Shown one piece after another: positions 54,823 through 64,000 of a stretch of DNA of 64,000 nt. The notes under the pieces are model-generated. The model was not told the origin of the DNA and ran no database searches. It was given only the letters and a program-made list of their open reading frames with translations. The DNA lies in NCBI GenBank assembly GCA_029204225.1, contig CM055111.1:28294340-28358339 (forward strand). Reading direction: 5' to 3'. How positions within the stretch are numbered: position 1 is the first letter of the stretch; each line of letters begins with the position of its first letter. Position numbers and translations under genes: made by a program. This DNA comes from Diphasiastrum complanatum (lineage: Eukaryota; Streptophyta; Lycopodiopsida; Lycopodiales; Lycopodiaceae).

Positions 54823-57800
54823 ATGGCTTCCAATGGTGGGATCATGCTAGAGTCTAGTGAAAGGTTGAGTTCATCAAACTACTCTACTTGGAAAGTGAGG
54901 ATGGAGTCCTTACTTGAGTTGAATGAACTCATGGACATAGTTGCAGAAATTGAAGAGAGACCTCTCACACTTCAAGAGCAACAAAGGTTTGATAAGAAGG
55001 CCAAAAGGGCTCTTCATATCATTAAAATGAATGTTACAAATGAACTTCTCAAGGAAGTTGGAAAGTGTCAAAGTGCAAGTGAGGCATGGAATGCCTTAAA
55101 GAAGCTCTTTGAATCAAAGTCCACATCTAGGGTATTGACCCTAAGGAGACAAATATTTTCTAGTAGGCAAAGAGAGGGTGAAAGTGCTCATGCATTTATC
55201 TTGAGAGTTAAGTCCCTAAGTGATGATTTAGCATGCATTGATGAGAACATAAAAGATGGTGAAATAGTCCAAGTTATGTTGAATGGTTTGCTAAATGAAC
55301 ATGCTAACCTTGTGCAAAGTTTTGCCATTCAAAGAGTCTTGCCAAGTGTGGTTGACTTGCAAGAAATCTTATTGGCTGAAGAACATAGGTTGCAATCAAA
55401 GCTTGATGGTGCATCCTTGCAAGGTGGAGGTGAAGAGGCTTTCTTCACAAAAGGCAAATTCAAGGGCAAAGGTAAAGGCAAAGGGAAATGGTCCAAAGGT
55501 GGTAACTTTGATCATGATGATCACTCTTCCTCTTCCTCTTCTACTAAGAACAATAAGTCAAAGTTCAAGTGCTTTTATTGTGGGATAAAAGGTCATTTTG
55601 CAAATGAATGTTATAAGAAGAAAAGAGAGCAAGGAGAGAGGCAAGGAAATCTTACAATAGATGAGGAAGAACATAACACATGTGAATCACTTGTTATGAC
55701 TTCAAGTTTGTTAGCCAACATAGATGATAATGATCCTTGGTGGATTGATAGTGGAGCCTCATCTCACATGACAAGACATAAGGAATACTTTACATCCTTA
55801 TTGTCTTATGAGGGAGAAGGTAACATCATCTACACTGCAAATGATGGTCAATGTGACATCAAAGGCATAGGCACTATTCCTATTTCCCTTTCAACAAATA
55901 GGAAAGCAAATCTTGAAAATGTTTTGTACATTCCTTCAATCACTAAGAATTTGCTTAGTGTAAGTCAAATGATTGACAAAGGACTTGATGTGGAGTTCAT
56001 TGGAGATGCATGTTTGATAAGTAAATGTGGATCCTTGATTGCTCAAGGTAGGAGGCATGGTAAACTTTTCAAGCTTGATGCATGTGTGATCTCTAATCAT
56101 GAAGGATGTATGGCTAGGGAGCAATTGACAAACCAAGAAGTTTGGCACAAGAGGTTGGGCCATCCCAACTTCAAATCTTTGGAGGTAATGGCAAAGAAAG
56201 AGCTTGTTCTTGGTCTCCCTAAAAGTCTTGTTGCAAACAATAGTGTTTGTGAACATTGTGCCTTGTCCAAATCTCATAGACTTGCTTATTCTAGATCTAC
56301 TTCTAGATCTAAAGAAGCTTTTCAACTTGTGCATTCTGATATTCATTCTTCTAGTACAACTAGCAATGGTGGGGCAAAGATGTATGCAACTTTCATTGAT
56401 GACTTTAGTAGGTATACTTGGATCTATCTTCTTAAAAGTAAGGATGAAGTGTTTGCTGCATTTGTCAAGTTCAAGAATGAAATGGAAAACCAATTCAATA
56501 CAAAGATCAAATGCTTAAGATCTGATAATGGAGGGGAATACACCTCAAATAGGTTCAAAGACTTTTGTATAGCACATGGGATTAAGAGGGAGATGTCTAG
56601 TCCTAGGACTCCACAACAGAATGGAGTGGCCGAGAGGAAGAATAGAACCCTTTGTGAATGTGCCAAGGCAATGAGACTACATGCTAATCTTGCTAAGTCT
56701 TTTTGGGGGGAAGCTTTAGCATGTTCTAACTATCTATGTAATAGATGGACAAGTGCTTCCTTGGATGGTAAAACTCCTCATGAGGTTCTTTATGGTAGAA
56801 GGCCGAGTGTCAAGCATTGTAGGATCTTTGGATGTACATGTTTTGTCAATATCACACTTGATGATAGAACTAAAGAAGATCCTTCATCAAAGAAGGGTGT
56901 GTTTGTTGGCTATAGTGAAGTAAGCAAGGCTTACAAAGTGTACATTCCTTCTACAAAGAAAGTTGTCATAAGTAGGGATGTCATCTTTCATGAAGAGAAT
57001 GTTTCCAATGTTGTTGATGTTGATGTTGATGTGCCTACTAATCATCATGATGTGCAAGATGTCTTGGATGAAGATGGAAATGCCACTCCAAAGCAAACTT
57101 CAAGGAAGACTCAAAGGCAAAGGGCTAAGCCATCAAGGCTAACCTATGATGAAAAAGGAAAGCAAGTGGTGGACAACTCTAACTTTGCTTTTCTTACCTC
57201 TTTTGATGAACCAACTTGTGTAGGTGAAGCAATTCAAAAGAAGGAATGGATCCAAGCCATGGATCATGAGCATCAAGCACTCATCAAAAGCAACACATGG
57301 AGGTTGGTAAAGCTTCCAAAGGACAAGAAGGCAATTGGTTGTAAGTGGATCTTCAAGATCAAGACAAATCAAGATGGATCAATCAACAAGTACAAGGCAA
57401 GGTTGGTGGCAAAGGGGTATGCTCAAGAATATGGTATTGACTATGATGAGACCTTTGCACCCGTGGCAAAGATGGTAACTATTCGAATCCTAATCTCTCT
57501 TGCAACTCTTTATGATTGGGATATGTGGCAAATGGATGTTACTAATGCCTTCTTGAATGGTGATCTTGAAGAAGATATTTACATGGAGCAACCCGAGGGC
57601 TATGTTTCACATGATGAGCCTAATCATGTGTGCTATCTCCAAAAGAGTTTGTATGGGCTAAAGCAAGCACCAAGGAGTTGGTATGCTAAGCTCAATTCCT
57701 TCTTACTTTCTCAAAACTTTGTTATGAGTGAGTATGATCATTCTCTCTACTTTAGATTGAATGAAAATGATATCACTTTACTTTTGATCTATGTTGATGA

Positions 57801-58080
57801 CATTATCTTAAGTGGTGGTAACAATCTAGATATAGATGAAATCAAGATGGCACTCAAAAGAGAGTTTGAAATTCAAGATCTTGGTAAACTTCATTATATC
57901 TTAGGAATAGAGATTATTAGAACTTCTAAATCTACATTCATATGTCAAGAAAATTATGTTAACTCTATTCTAAAAAGGTTTCATATGGAAGATTGTAAAG
58001 TTGTTTCTACTCCTATGGAATCAAATGTAAAGCTAACTACAAGATTAGGAAAGATCCTTCAAGGACATTACTCTCTATAG
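54823..58080 (+). CDS. Cop6 gag-protease-integrase-reverse transcriptase polyprotein
   Basis: 1085 codons. Residues 1-230 are gag (SNYSTWKVRMESLL start). The zinc knuckle has Cys250, Cys253, His258 and Cys263. Protease has D309 in WWIDSGASSH. The integrase zinc module has His442, His447, Cys476 and Cys479; its triad is Asp506 (HSDIH), Asp568 (RSDNGGEY) and Glu604 (NGVAERKN), with the family's 35-residue D-E spacing. Reverse transcriptase has Asp905 (QMDVTNAF) and Y990-V-D-D993. All these catalytic residues are intact. The start at 54823 matches the gag starts of Cop4 and Cop5. The frame is lost near 58030-58055 by an indel, so RNase H is out of frame and the last residues are not native. Confidence 0.96.
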   Translation: MASNGGIMLESSERLSSSNYSTWKVRMESLLELNELMDIVAEIEERPLTLQEQQRFDKKAKRALHIIKMNVTNELLKEVGKCQSASEAWNALKKLFESKSTSRVLTLRRQIFSSRQREGESAHAFILRVKSLSDDLACIDENIKDGEIVQVMLNGLLNEHANLVQSFAIQRVLPSVVDLQEILLAEEHRLQSKLDGASLQGGGEEAFFTKGKFKGKGKGKGKWSKGGNFDHDDHSSSSSSTKNNKSKFKCFYCGIKGHFANECYKKKREQGERQGNLTIDEEEHNTCESLVMTSSLLANIDDNDPWWIDSGASSHMTRHKEYFTSLLSYEGEGNIIYTANDGQCDIKGIGTIPISLSTNRKANLENVLYIPSITKNLLSVSQMIDKGLDVEFIGDACLISKCGSLIAQGRRHGKLFKLDACVISNHEGCMAREQLTNQEVWHKRLGHPNFKSLEVMAKKELVLGLPKSLVANNSVCEHCALSKSHRLAYSRSTSRSKEAFQLVHSDIHSSSTTSNGGAKMYATFIDDFSRYTWIYLLKSKDEVFAAFVKFKNEMENQFNTKIKCLRSDNGGEYTSNRFKDFCIAHGIKREMSSPRTPQQNGVAERKNRTLCECAKAMRLHANLAKSFWGEALACSNYLCNRWTSASLDGKTPHEVLYGRRPSVKHCRIFGCTCFVNITLDDRTKEDPSSKKGVFVGYSEVSKAYKVYIPSTKKVVISRDVIFHEENVSNVVDVDVDVPTNHHDVQDVLDEDGNATPKQTSRKTQRQRAKPSRLTYDEKGKQVVDNSNFAFLTSFDEPTCVGEAIQKKEWIQAMDHEHQALIKSNTWRLVKLPKDKKAIGCKWIFKIKTNQDGSINKYKARLVAKGYAQEYGIDYDETFAPVAKMVTIRILISLATLYDWDMWQMDVTNAFLNGDLEEDIYMEQPEGYVSHDEPNHVCYLQKSLYGLKQAPRSWYAKLNSFLLSQNFVMSEYDHSLYFRLNENDITLLLIYVDDIILSGGNNLDIDEIKMALKREFEIQDLGKLHYILGIEIIRTSKSTFICQENYVNSILKRFHMEDCKVVSTPMESNVKLTTRLGKILQGHYSL

Positions 58081-58579
58081 AAAGCTAATAGGATCTCTTA
58101 TATGGTTAACCATCACAAGACCTAATCTAAGCTTTGTGGTTGGTAAACTAAGTCAATTTATGCAAGATCCTAGTGAGGCTCATTGGAAGCTAGGAAAGAG
58201 AGTACTTAGATACATCTCGGGATCTAGAGATTTTGGCATCTTGTATGGAGGTACTACACCTAACCTTTGTGGATTTTCAGATTCAGATTTTGCAGGTGAT
58301 CAAATGGATAGGAAGTCAACAAGTGCCTTTGCAATCTATCTTGGAGATGGAGTGGTCTCATGGCTATCAAAGAAGCAACCAACTATCTCTCTATCTTCCA
58401 CCGAAGCCGAGTACAAGGCATTAACAACATGCACCAAGGAGATTCTTTGGATCAAGAGGATGTTATTGGATCTTCACTTGCTGGAACCAGAGAAGACTCC
58501 AATCATACTTTGTGATAACCTTTCAGCCCAAAGCTTGGCAAGCAATCCTGTTTTTTCATGCAAGGAGCAAGCACATTGA
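58055..58579 (+). pseudogene. Cop6 RNase H, first part (shifted +1)
   Basis: It continues pol in the next frame: 'SFKDITLYRKLIGSLIWLTITRPNLSF', 'FSDSDFAGDQMDRKSTSAF' (first catalytic Asp), 'SSTEAEYKALTT' (catalytic Glu) and 'LCDNLSAQSLAS' (catalytic Asp). It ends at 58579 after an extra T in the six-T run at 58551-58556 shifts the frame again. Without the two indels the RNase H would be complete. Confidence 0.93.
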
Positions 58580-58775
58580 GATTGCTCACCATTTTGTGAG
58601 AGATCAAGTCATTGCCAAAGAGGTGGAGCTTCAATATGTCTCTTCAAAGGAGTGTGTGGCTGATATCTTCACCAAACCATTGGGAAAGGACCTATATTTA
58701 ATGCATAGATCTAATCTTGGAATGTGCTCAAAGACTATGTTGAAACTAGCATCCAATGTTGAAGAGGGAGTGTGA
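58557..58775 (+). pseudogene. Cop6 RNase H end and pol C-terminus (third frame)
   Basis: Encodes 'HARSKHIEIAHHFVRDQV', 'VELQYVSSKECVADIFTKPLGKDLYLMHRSNLG' and a stop inside the first bases of the 3' LTR, the usual end of a Copia pol. It overlaps the polypurine tract (58761-58770). Confidence 0.93.
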
Positions 58776-59425
58776 AAATTGTCAACATTTCCTAGCTAGT
58801 TTGAGGCCTAAATTGGCTAAAATTGTAAATAGTTTTGGTTCTGGAGTTTCACACGTGTGAACCAGGCCACAATGTTTTTATTTACTGTATTTTTTCAGTA
58901 TGATGAAGTGTCAAACTTCATACCCTTCAAAATGAGACCATTTTGATGTATTTTGGTCATATAAGCCATTTTTAGCTATTTTTCCTATATAGGGAATATC
59001 TAGGGTCAAGTACCTTCTAGAGAGAGGAGAGAGAGTCATCTTCCTCATCCATAAATAGTAGGGAAGTCGTGGAGAACAGGTTGGAGAAACCTTTTGTATG
59101 CTTCATTGAGATCAATAGATCATTGTCATTGTTTCTTCCTCCATTGAGAGCATTGTTGTGTGTATTGTCTTCAAGCTATTGTGTATGATCTTAGGTGCTT
59201 TCCAAAAGTGATAGGCTGATGTATTATGGACTGTATAATGCTATTTTGGGCCGCACTTGATGTTTATGGAAGTTTCCATTTGTGATAAATGCTCTTTGAT
59301 CAAGTTCTTTGCATTCTAGGTAGCATAGAATGTGTTGCCAATTCCTAGCTTATGTAGTTTGGAGTGCAAGCATTCAAGCCAATGATCTTGGAGTTTAGAT
59401 CCACTTAGGATCTGTATTTTTCACA
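58771..59425 (+). repeat. Cop6 3' LTR (655 bp)
   Basis: The same length and ends as the 5' LTR, with two differences seen by eye. It is flanked by GTTTA (59426-59430) and carries the CACACGTGTG palindrome (58850) and TATA box (58986). Confidence 0.97.
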
Positions 59426-59430
59426 GTTTA
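59426..59430 (+). other. Cop6 target-site duplication, right copy
   Basis: GTTTA, identical to 52991-52995. Beyond it the Cop5 leader resumes. Confidence 0.95.
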
Positions 59431-59668
59431 TCAGTACATTGAAGCTCGTGGGAGAGATAGACTTCTTGCTTGCATGTGCTTCTTCTTTTGTGATTGAAGC
59501 AAGATCCAAATTCAAGATAGATTGATTTTCTGTATTGAGAATTTGTTCTCACATATGTTGCTAGATTTCATAGGGTGGATCAACATATGTGTTAGATCCT
59601 ATATTGAGATAGCAAGCAACATCCTTCAACTCCATTTTTTATCATTACTAGAATTTCTCACCAAGAAG

Positions 59669-60170
59669 ATGTCTTCATCTGGTTCACATTTCTTAGAGCA
59701 CAGTGAGAGATTAACATCTTCCAATTATGTAATGTGGAAGATCAGAATGGAATCATGGTTGATTCTATAGGATGTAATGGATATTGTGAGTGGAGCTGAA
59801 GAGAAACCTGCTGCACCTAATGAAGCTGCAGCATTCCACAAAAGAACTAGAATTGCCCTTCATTTTATAAAAATGAATGTTACCAATGAAGTGTTAAGAG
59901 AGATCGGTACATGCACCACTACCAAGGAAGCTTGGGATACTCTAAAAACAATCTATGAAATCAAAAATACTTCTAGATTGCTTACACTTAGAAACCAAAT
60001 ATTTCTAACCTATCAGAGAGTAGATGAGAGTGCTTCATCATATGTCATGAGAGTTAAGGATCTTCATCAAGAGTTAGCTGGTATTAGTGATGCTCTTAAG
60101 AACACTGAACTTGCTCAAGTAGTCCTAAATGGACTTAGAGATGAGTATGACAATATTGTGCAGACTTAAT
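59669..60170 (+). pseudogene. Cop5 gag, N-terminal part
   Basis: It starts MSSSGSHFLEHSERL, then 'SNYVMWKIRMESWLIL', an in-frame TAG at 59768, then 'DIVSGAEEKP', 'RTRIALHFIKMNVTNEVL' and 'NQIFLTYQRVDESASSYVMRVKDL'. It loses frame at about 60165, continuing in another frame as 'LNAVREDLPSLETLQGVLIAAE'. Residue by residue it parallels Cop6 gag 1-185. Confidence 0.9.
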
Positions 60171-62243
60171 GCTGTCAGGGAGGATCTTCCATCCTTGGAG
60201 ACACTGCAAGGTGTTCTCATTGCTGCAGAAAGCAGTCAAGAGAACAAGATGTTGAGGATCAACAGACTTTCATTGAAAGATGGTGGAGATGACAAAGCAC
60301 TCTTCATCAGAGACAAGTCAAGAGGCAAGGGCAAAGGACAACAACACTTCAAGAAGGACAAAGCCAAAAAAGGTGGTGAGGATCAGTCCTCACAAGGTGC
60401 AACATCCAGTGGCAAGAAGAAGTTGTCAAAGATCAAGTGTTTTTTCTGTGGCAAGAAAGGACGTTATGCATCAAACTGTTTCAAGAAGAAGAACCAATCT
60501 AAGCAAGCTAACCTTACTAATGAGGATGAGTGTGAGGGTGTAGAGAGTGAAAGAGATGATTCATTAATGATGTCTACTTTTTCATCTTTTCCTTTTAAGA
60601 ATGAAGTCTTCTGGTGGATAGATAGTGGGGCTAGTTCCCATATGTCTAGTTCTAGGAACTCTTTCACTAATCTCATGCCATATCTAGGTGCAAAAAGGTC
60701 AATCTATACTGCTAATGATGTAGAGTGTAGGATTAAAGGAATAGGCAGCATTCCATTGCATGCATCATCATCAAAATCTTTTTGCTTACATGATGTACTA
60801 TATGTACCTAGATTGACTAAGAATCTCATTAGTGTAGGACAATTGTTTGATAGTGGATTGGATGTCAAGTTTCAAGTTGACAAGTGTATAGTCTCAAGAG
60901 AAAATGAAGTTATTGCTAGAGGATCTAGAATTGGTAAGTTGTACAAACTAGATTCTAGGGAGAGTGCTAACATTTCAGATATTGCTTATGAGACCAAGGT
61001 TCTACAAGAGGATATGTGGCACAAGAGATTGGGTCATACCAATTTCAAAGCCATGCAATCTATGCTCAAAGAAGGAAAATTTGTTGGTCTACCAAAGACA
61101 CTGTCAAAGGAGCTTCTACCTTGTGAAGCTTGTGTGCTGGCAAAGTCACACAGAAGGCCTTTTCCTAGATCAAGTATCAAGAAAAGGCAACCATTTGAAC
61201 TTATACACTCAGATGTTCATTTATCATCAACTAAGAGCAGAGGAGCTAACTGCTTTGTCTCTTTTGTAGATGATTATACAAGACATTCTTGGATCTATAT
61301 GTTGTCTTCAAAAGCCATGGTTTATGATGTTTTTCTTACTTTTAAAGCTTATGTAGAGAAGCAGTTTCCTTTCAAGTTAAAACCTTTAAGAAGTGATAGT
61401 GGAGGGGAATACACTTCCAATAATTTTAAAGACTTTTGTGAGAGAGGGTGTATTCAAAGAGAGTTCTCTTGTTCATAAACTCCTCATCAAAATGGAGTTG
61501 CTGAGAGAAAAAATAGAACTTTGTGTGAATGTGCAAAAGCCATTAGGCTGAAAGCTTCTCTGCCTAAAGAATTTTGGGGAGAGGCAGTTGCATGTGCAAA
61601 CTATCTTTGTAATAGGCTTCCAAATCTTGCAATAGGAGGAAAGACACCATTTGAGATGTTGTATAAGAAAAAGCCTAAGGTAGATCATCTTAGGATTTTT
61701 GGTTGTGTATGCTTTGTGCATGTGCCTCTAGAAACTAGGAAGAAGGAAGATCCTAGTGCAGTAAAAGAACTTTTTGTAGGTTATGCATCCACTAAGAAAG
61801 CATACAAGATTTATTTGCCCTCTACTGACAAAAATGTTGTTAGTAGAGATGTGATCTTCCATGAAGATCAGAAATTTAACTTGGATGATGCACAGATCAA
61901 AGAGACTCATGCAAGATCAATCATCAATCTTGATGTTGTTCAAGAAGAGGTGAGGTCGAGGCTTGAGGAGGAGCAAATTCAACCTACCACACCCAGAAGA
62001 TCTACACGAGCAAGATCTGAACCAAGGAGGCTCACATATGATGAAGAAGGAAGGCAAGTGGAAGGTGAAACTTCCTATCATGCACTTTTTATATCAGATG
62101 AAGAGCCTAAGGATGTCCAAGAAGCTTTTCAATCCAAGGAGTGGGTTGAAGCAATGACCCAAGAATTTGAAGACTTGATGTCAAATAACACATGGGAGCT
62201 TGTGGAGCCACGAAACAACATGCATGTGATCGGATGTAAGTAG
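60129..62243 (+). pseudogene. Cop5 zinc knuckle, protease and integrase
   Basis: The frame 60129-61478, then after an in-frame TAA 61479-62243. The zinc knuckle reads CFFCGKKGRYASNC: the metal-binding His is Arg (codon 60462-60464). Protease is 'WWIDSGASSHM'. Integrase has 'HKRLGH', 'CEACVLAKSH', 'HSDVH' and 'RSDSGGEY', and after the stop 'NGVAERKNRTLCECAKAIRL', so all three catalytic acids are present but split by the stop. The stop at 62241-62243 is TAG where Cop6 has TGG (CKW). Confidence 0.92.
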
Positions 62244-63645
62244 GTATTCAAAATCAAGTATAATCATGATGGATCTATCAATAAGTATAAAGCAAGACTT
62301 TGTGCCAAAGGCTACTCACAGATCAAAGGTCTTGACTATGAAGATACCTTTGCACCAGTTGCAAAGATGGTAACAATTTGAATATTCATCTCTCTTGCAT
62401 GTTTTCACAAATGGAGTATGTTCCAGCTTGATGTTTCTAATGCATTTCTCAATGGTTACCTTGAGGAGGAGATTTATATGGAGCAGCCTCCAGGTTTTGT
62501 GAAGGAAGGTGATGAATCAAAAGTTTGTCTTTTGTTCAAAAGTCTGTATGGACTGAAACAGGCACCAAGGTCTTGGTATGCAAGGCTCAATTCCTATCTC
62601 ATATCACTCGGATTTTGTCTAAGTGAATATGACCCTTCTCTGTATTATAAGTTTGTAGATAACTTTGTAATTATTCTTCTCATCTATGTAGATGATATCA
62701 TTCTTTGTGGAAATAATGAGAAGTTAGTTGAATAAACTAAACATAAACTTGGTACTGAGTTTAAGATGCAAGACTTAGGAGTTCTTCACTATATTCTAGG
62801 CCTTGAAATAGATTTTTGGAAAGGTCATGCATTTATAAGCCAAAGTAAATATGCACTTTCCATGCTCAGAAAATTCCATATGGAGAATCCGTAAAGGCAT
62901 AGATACACCTATGGAGCACACTGCAAAAGTTCCTATTAAAGATGATGAAAAATCCTTTGAGGACATCACTCTTTATAGGAGTCTTATTGGCTCACTTATT
63001 TGGTTAACAGTGACTAGGCCTTATCTAAGCTTTTGTGTTCATAAGCTAAGTCAACACATGCAGGATCCAAAGTTATATCATTGGAAGTTGGCTAAAAGAG
63101 TCTTGAGGTATATATCTTCTACCTTGGATTATGGACTATTAGGAGAAGATCTGAGTTTGATTGCTTTTTCAGATTCAGATTTTGCAGGAGACAGGTTGGA
63201 TAGGAAATCCACAAGTGCTTACACTATATTTCTTGGAGAAAATTTGGTTTCTTGGCTATCAAAGAAGCAAGCAACTATTTTCTTATCATCTTGTGAAGCT
63301 GGATACAAATCTCTTACAACCACAACAAAGGAGGTTTTATGGATCAAAAGGCTACTTTTGGAGCTAAAGTGTTATGCAAATGAAGATTTATCAACTATCA
63401 AGAATGATAACATTTCTGCTCAGGCTCTTGCAAATAATCCAGTATTTCATGCAAGGAGCAAGCATATTGAAGTGGCTCATCATTTTGTAAGAGAAAAAGT
63501 CATTGGAAGGGAGATCTCATTGGAGCATGTTTCATCTTCAGATTGTGTTGCATATCTTCTCACCAAACCTCTACTCAAGAATGTCTTTATGAAGATGAAA
63601 TCTAACCTTGGCCTAATTTCGAAGTCTATGTTGATAGGAACATAA
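62244..63645 (+). pseudogene. Cop5 reverse transcriptase and RNase H
   Basis: Reverse transcriptase: 'VAKMVTI' then TGA near 62380 where Cop6 has CGA; 'QLDVSNAFLNGYLEEEIYMEQPPGF' (first catalytic Asp); 'SLYGLKQAPRSWYARL'; 'IYVDDIILCGNN' (62690); TAA near 62733. A frameshift near 62890 leads to RNase H 62851-63645: 'FSDSDFAGDRLDRKSTSAY', 'LSSCEAGYKSL' (catalytic Glu kept, next Glu changed to Gly), 'NDNISAQALA' and 'HARSKHIEVAHHFVRE'. The domain order and spacing are intact, but the copy is dead. Confidence 0.92.
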
Positions 63646-63650
63646 TTTTT

Positions 63651-63659
63651 AAGGAGGAG
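63651..63659 (+). other. Cop5 polypurine tract
   Basis: AAGGAGGAG immediately before the 3' LTR start TGTGAATATT. Confidence 0.8.
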
Positions 63660-64000
63660 TGTGAATATTATTAAAATATTATCTTCCTATCTCGAGTTTG
63701 GAGTCATGTCCATGGTTATTTCCACTAAAATTCATGTTGTACATAAAAGGAGTGTGAATTGAACACATATCCTTCTAGTGTAGCTCAGATTTGAGTTAGA
63801 TAGGTTCAATTATGATGACATGCAGATGTTTAGATAGCATGCAAAGTTTTATTGTATGCATGCAAGCCACATGCAATCAGTGCATGCAATATGCAAAGTA
63901 GTTTCTATGATCTACACATGTCTAGGCAGTTTTATGAGTTGACATGCAGTACATGCAAGAGCATGGTACTCTAGGTTGCATTCCTATCTTATTTCCATTA
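63660..64000 (+). repeat. Cop5 3' LTR, first 341 bp
   Basis: Starts TGTGAATATTATT and is colinear with the 5' LTR (51734 onward) for about 300 bp, with more than a dozen substitutions and small indels. It diverges after about 63957 ('tgcaagagcatgg' against 'tgcaacatacatgg') and is cut by the window end. Confidence 0.92.

Larger units (their letters stand above)
52996..59425 (+). mobile_element. Cop6: young, nearly intact Ty1/Copia retrotransposon nested in Cop5
   Basis: 6430 bp with 655-bp LTRs, a perfect 5-bp GTTTA duplication, exact primer site, 1.17-kb leader, gag-protease-integrase-reverse transcriptase in one 1085-codon frame, RNase H and a polypurine tract (GAAGAGGGAG). The two LTRs differ, by eye, only at 53517 and 53519 (GTTTTTTG against GCTCTTTG). 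That points to a recent insertion. Only two small frameshifts near the end of pol would block autonomous movement. It lies in the leader of Cop5, a related element. Confidence 0.96.
51734..64000 (+). mobile_element. Cop5: Copia element (outer), interrupted by Cop6 and cut by the window end
   Basis: 5' LTR 51734-52460, primer site 52461-52472, leader, Cop6 insertion (52996-59425), rest of leader, gag (59669-60170), protease-integrase (60280-62100), reverse transcriptase-RNase H (62160-63645), polypurine tract and start of 3' LTR (63660 onward). It inserted into a Cop1-family fragment. Its LTRs differ at more than a dozen sites in the 300 bp that can be compared, so it is much older than Cop6. 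At least five stops and three frameshifts inactivate it. Confidence 0.92.

Overview
This window reads as nuclear DNA from a land plant with a repeat-rich genome. The evidence is Ty1/Copia elements primed by the initiator-tRNA-Met type site (TGGTATCAGAGC), a Ty3/Gypsy family with a third ORF, a CACTA-type (TNP2) transposase pseudogene with GT-AG introns, a plant-type protein kinase fragment and very long CT/GA microsatellites. No intact cellular gene was found. The clade (fern, lycophyte, bryophyte or seed plant) cannot be settled from sequence alone. Working names used below: Cop1 to Cop6 for Copia families, Gyp1 and Gyp2 for two copies of one Gypsy family.

Layout. 1-740: microsatellites and a GC-rich minisatellite. 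820-4909 (minus): Cop1, with one full 870-bp LTR and an internal deletion. 5088-5857 (minus): broken tail of a plant reverse-transcriptase-like protein. 7100-7780 (minus): kinase N-lobe pseudogene, cut by an LTR-like scrap. 9458-12130: candidate undescribed DNA transposon, with palindromic TTATCCACGCG repeats at both ends and a broken three-exon gene inside. 13387-18098 (plus): small ORFs, a SET-domain reading frame, then a TNP2 transposase pseudogene carrying a tRNA-derived insertion exactly over a splice donor.

18.9-34.05 kb is a Copia scrapyard. Cop2 (minus) is fused to the 5' half of a Cop3 copy. Three Cop3 LTRs flank or are shared by Cop3 copies, one of them expanded by about 200 bp of (CT)n. 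The two halves of one Cop3 target site (TATAC) now lie in opposite orientations, which marks an inversion. 34.05-38.1 kb (plus) and 43.2-50.9 kb (minus) are Gyp1 and Gyp2, which share a long sense ORF downstream of integrase. Between them lie a 5' fragment of a Cop1-like element (38.1-39.3 kb) and Cop4 (40029-43226), an internally deleted element that keeps both LTRs.

50.9-64.0 kb is a three-level nest on the plus strand. A Cop1-family fragment (50926-51733) was hit by Cop5 (51734 to beyond the window end), and Cop5 was hit in its leader by Cop6 (52996-59425). Cop6 is the youngest and most complete element: 655-bp LTRs with only two differences seen by eye, a perfect GTTTA target duplication, a consensus primer site, and a gag-protease-integrase-reverse transcriptase frame of 1085 codons. 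Two small frameshifts break only its RNase H portion.

Within each retroelement the parts follow the standard cycle: the LTR promoter drives one RNA, gag packages it, protease matures the polyprotein, reverse transcriptase and RNase H copy it from the tRNA site, and integrase inserts the copy. Every other retroelement copy here is broken by stops, frameshifts or deletions.
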